This document shows, piece by piece, positions 61,970 through 64,000 of a stretch of DNA of 64,000 nt (position 1 is the stretch's first letter; the number at the start of each line of letters is the position of its first letter). The translations under genes were made by a program, and so were the position numbers. The stretch is from Lathyrus oleraceus (lineage: Eukaryota; Streptophyta; Magnoliopsida; Fabales; Fabaceae), in assembly GCF_024323335.1 (NCBI RefSeq), contig NC_066581.1, positions 344,164,399 through 344,228,398 on the forward strand, in the 5' to 3' direction. The notes beneath the pieces were generated by a model that worked only from the letters and a program-made list of their open reading frames with translations, was not told the origin of the DNA and searched no databases.

Positions 61970-63579
61970 TGATATGTCTTGTGACTGTATATAGAATATA
62001 GTCTATCGGGTACTTGACTGCAAGTGCACGGTCCAGTCGTTTTAGCTTTAAAAGATATCGAACCCACAAGGACCGGTGGTCAAACTAATGCTACCTACGT
62101 TACTATGTTTAGCTAAGGGAATGATTTTTAGAAGTTTGGTAGAAGAAAATTAAATCTAAGGGAAGTTAAGTCTTAAGGAAATATTAATAGAAGGATATCA
62201 GTATGCAACGCATTAATCGTCAGGGATTCGGTAAGTCACCGGTGTATAATTTAAGTACCAAATATTTTTCAGTAGAAAGTACTTATTTAAAAGGCTTTAT
62301 CTCACACTCTCGTGATTGTTGATTTGAACTATACCTTTAAGTCAGAATGTACGCTCTCGCTGTCCCATTTGAAGTTAAAAATACTTTTTGAAAATAAATA
62401 AGTTTTAATTGCTTTTAAAGTGCTCTCGCTATTTTTAAAATCAATGCCTAGTTTTTACTATCCAGTTCGACCCTCACTCTCTCGCGATTGTCGGTTCTCA
62501 CCTTAGTTAATTTCCCACTCTCGTGGCAAAATCGTATTAAATAGCCTCTCACTTTTGTGACAAAGTTAATTAAATTTAAATTAAAAACCACGGCCAAAAA
62601 GATTGTTTGAGGAAAGAAGTTTTAGACAAATTATTATTAAATCCCGTCTAATTAAATTGTTACATACCGATACCGGTAGTTTAGTCGGACATGTTAAACA
62701 ACGCAAACATAGACGAACATAAACATATCAACAATAAAGTAAACATGATTTTAATAATAATAAAGCAATAAAAATTTAATAAAAACCTAGAAATTGGATT
62801 AATAGAATACGCTGAATCTTGAAGTACTCGAGCAGTCCTCCACAGGTCGGTAGGATTCTGCCTCTTCGAAATAATAGCTTAAACTAAATTAAATAAATTG
62901 TAGTAGTTCCCAAGTGTAGGAAACTACTACTTTGGCTAAATGAAAAGAGGAAAGGAAAAAGGGAAAATCAAAGCTCTGAACGGTAAAAGAAAATAATGTT
63001 GTTGCAGAAAAGTAAAGGACAAAATAGAATTGCTGTGAAAAAATGCAGAGAGAAAAAGGTCTTCAAAGCTGGCTTCAGAGAGAAAAATTAAGCGTCCCCC
63101 CGTAGGTTTCCAAATTCCATCCGTTTATATCCCCCATTAGGTCATGGCAGTTGAGAGAAAAAAGGATGACTAGGTTGAGTGAGGAATCCACGGGAAAGTG
63201 GCTGAGGAACGAGAATTAAGGGCCTCTTGGATCACTTCTGTTGACAGTTTCAAAGCGCTGATTTTGGCCGCGTGACGTTCGTCATGGGCCTGTGACGATC
63301 GTGACAGGCTGGGCGTGACGACCGTGACATGCTTTGTGACGGTCGTCACATTCACAAAGTTTGTATTCTCTGTTTTTCTGTTTTTCTGTTTTTCTGCTGC
63401 TTTCTCTTCTGTTTCTTCTTCTTTTCCTTCCTTTTCTATACTTTGCTCATTTAAGCATGGGGATTGAAATACCTACAAAAATAAATCGAACACTTGCGGA
63501 ATAATCGGAATATAAATGAAAGTGGTACGATTTTTTAGTGTAAATCAAGGCAAATATACAATGTATTTTCGCGTTATCA
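61970..63579 (-). repeat. 5' LTR of the Athila-like element (1,610 bp)
   Basis: Partner of 24633-26220. It has four TGACG/CGTCA units at 63271-63351, one more than the 3' LTR, about 140-220 bp upstream of the TATA-like sequence at 63123-63130. Confidence 0.93.
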
Positions 63580-64000
63580 AATAGTGGGTTGAGTATTCTC
63601 CAAAGAATGACTTAAACAATTGAAAAGCAAAGCTCCACTAACATCTAATCAACTAACATTTGACTAACTCTTATTATTAATTGCTTTTAATTTCAAGCCA
63701 TTTACTTTATGCCATTTTAATTCAAGCCATTTATCATTTGCCATTATACATATCATTAAACCTGTTTATTTTAATGTCATTTTCCCTTTGCTCACTTGAG
63801 CCATATATTTTGATTGTATATATTTGTTGGTGTACCTTGTTTTTGTTTGTGGTCTTAGGACCTTAAAATACTTAATAAATAACAAAAACCCCTAAAAAAT
63901 GTTTGTGTGGACTGTTGGATTTGGTCTGAGCTTTGGACTTAGAATTAGGTAGCATTCCCTATGCAAAAGGACTTGGCCAATGCCAACATCTCTGAAACCA
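63580..64000 (+). mobile_element. Ogre-like LTR, right part (L4), runs off the window
   Basis: Continues the LTR cut at 24632. It starts with the second copy of AATAG and then matches, in reverse, the segment 5066-5470 of L2 (for example the end against 5066-5107). Roughly 1 kb more should follow outside the window. Confidence 0.88.

Larger units (their letters stand above)
24633..63579 (-). mobile_element. Cyclops/Athila-like Ty3/gypsy element, nested host of three insertions
   Basis: LTRs at 24633-26220 and 61970-63579 (TGATATGTCT to CGCGTTATCA) are flanked by the 5-bp duplication AATAG (24628-24632, 63580-63584). A tRNA-Asp-type primer site beside the right LTR and a polypurine tract beside the left LTR fix the minus orientation. 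Without the later insertions (an Ogre tandem, a TRIM, a copia derivative) the element is about 7.1 kb. It has a gag-like ORF, only the very start of the RT region, and a separate 3' ORF of the Athila ORF type. Protease, most of RT, RNase H and integrase are missing, so it was a non-autonomous derivative before it was interrupted. Confidence 0.93.

Overview
The window is a deep pile-up of LTR retrotransposons from a plant genome. I see no convincing host protein-coding gene. Giant Ogre-type Ty3/gypsy elements (LTRs near 4.6-4.9 kb, a tRNA-Arg-type primer site TGGCGACTCTGCTGGGGA, an extra ORF1 before gag, an intron between protease and reverse transcriptase) together with a Cyclops/Athila-type element (tRNA-Asp-type primer site TGGCGCCGTTGCCGGGGA) point to a legume of the pea/vetch tribe. 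The species itself is an inference.

Layout. 1-8740: minus-strand Ogre-like LTRs around a short remnant (primer site, leader, piece of ORF1). 8741-16598: old AT-rich DNA holding a decayed Ty1/copia element (about 10554-15181) and the tail of a LINE. 16599-21225: a minus-strand solo LTR with target duplication GTGAT. 21423-24632 and 63580-64000: one plus-strand Ogre-like LTR split by a later insertion. 24633-63579: a minus-strand Cyclops/Athila-like element (duplication AATAG), itself interrupted by three later arrivals: a three-LTR tandem Ogre (28327-58152, duplication AGGGG), a 454-bp TRIM (58173-58626, GAATG) and a 1.5-kb copia derivative (60326-61874, ATAGT). Nesting order follows from the matched duplications: Ogre-like LTR first, then Athila, then Ogre/TRIM/copia in it.

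The right-hand Ogre unit (35882-58152, 22.3 kb) is complete in layout: LTR, primer site, leader, ORF1, gag-pro, intron, RT-RNase H-second RNase H-integrase, 3' UTR, polypurine tract, LTR. It is dead: stops, two frameshifts and a changed protease motif. The left unit keeps only LTR, integrase and 3' UTR after a deletion of about 9 kb at a 6-bp microhomology.

Most worth following up: (i) three tandem stem-loops of common design with different but complementary stems, starting 24 nt after the Ogre pol stop codon; (ii) a leader stem-loop about 0.65-0.7 kb downstream of the TATA box in every LTR family here, with base changes in one arm matched in the other; (iii) an apparent internal promoter (TGACG/CGTCA array plus TATA box) ahead of the Athila 3' ORF, resembling the promoter of its own LTR; (iv) removal of two nested insertions and one copy of each duplication restores the exact reading frame of that ORF.
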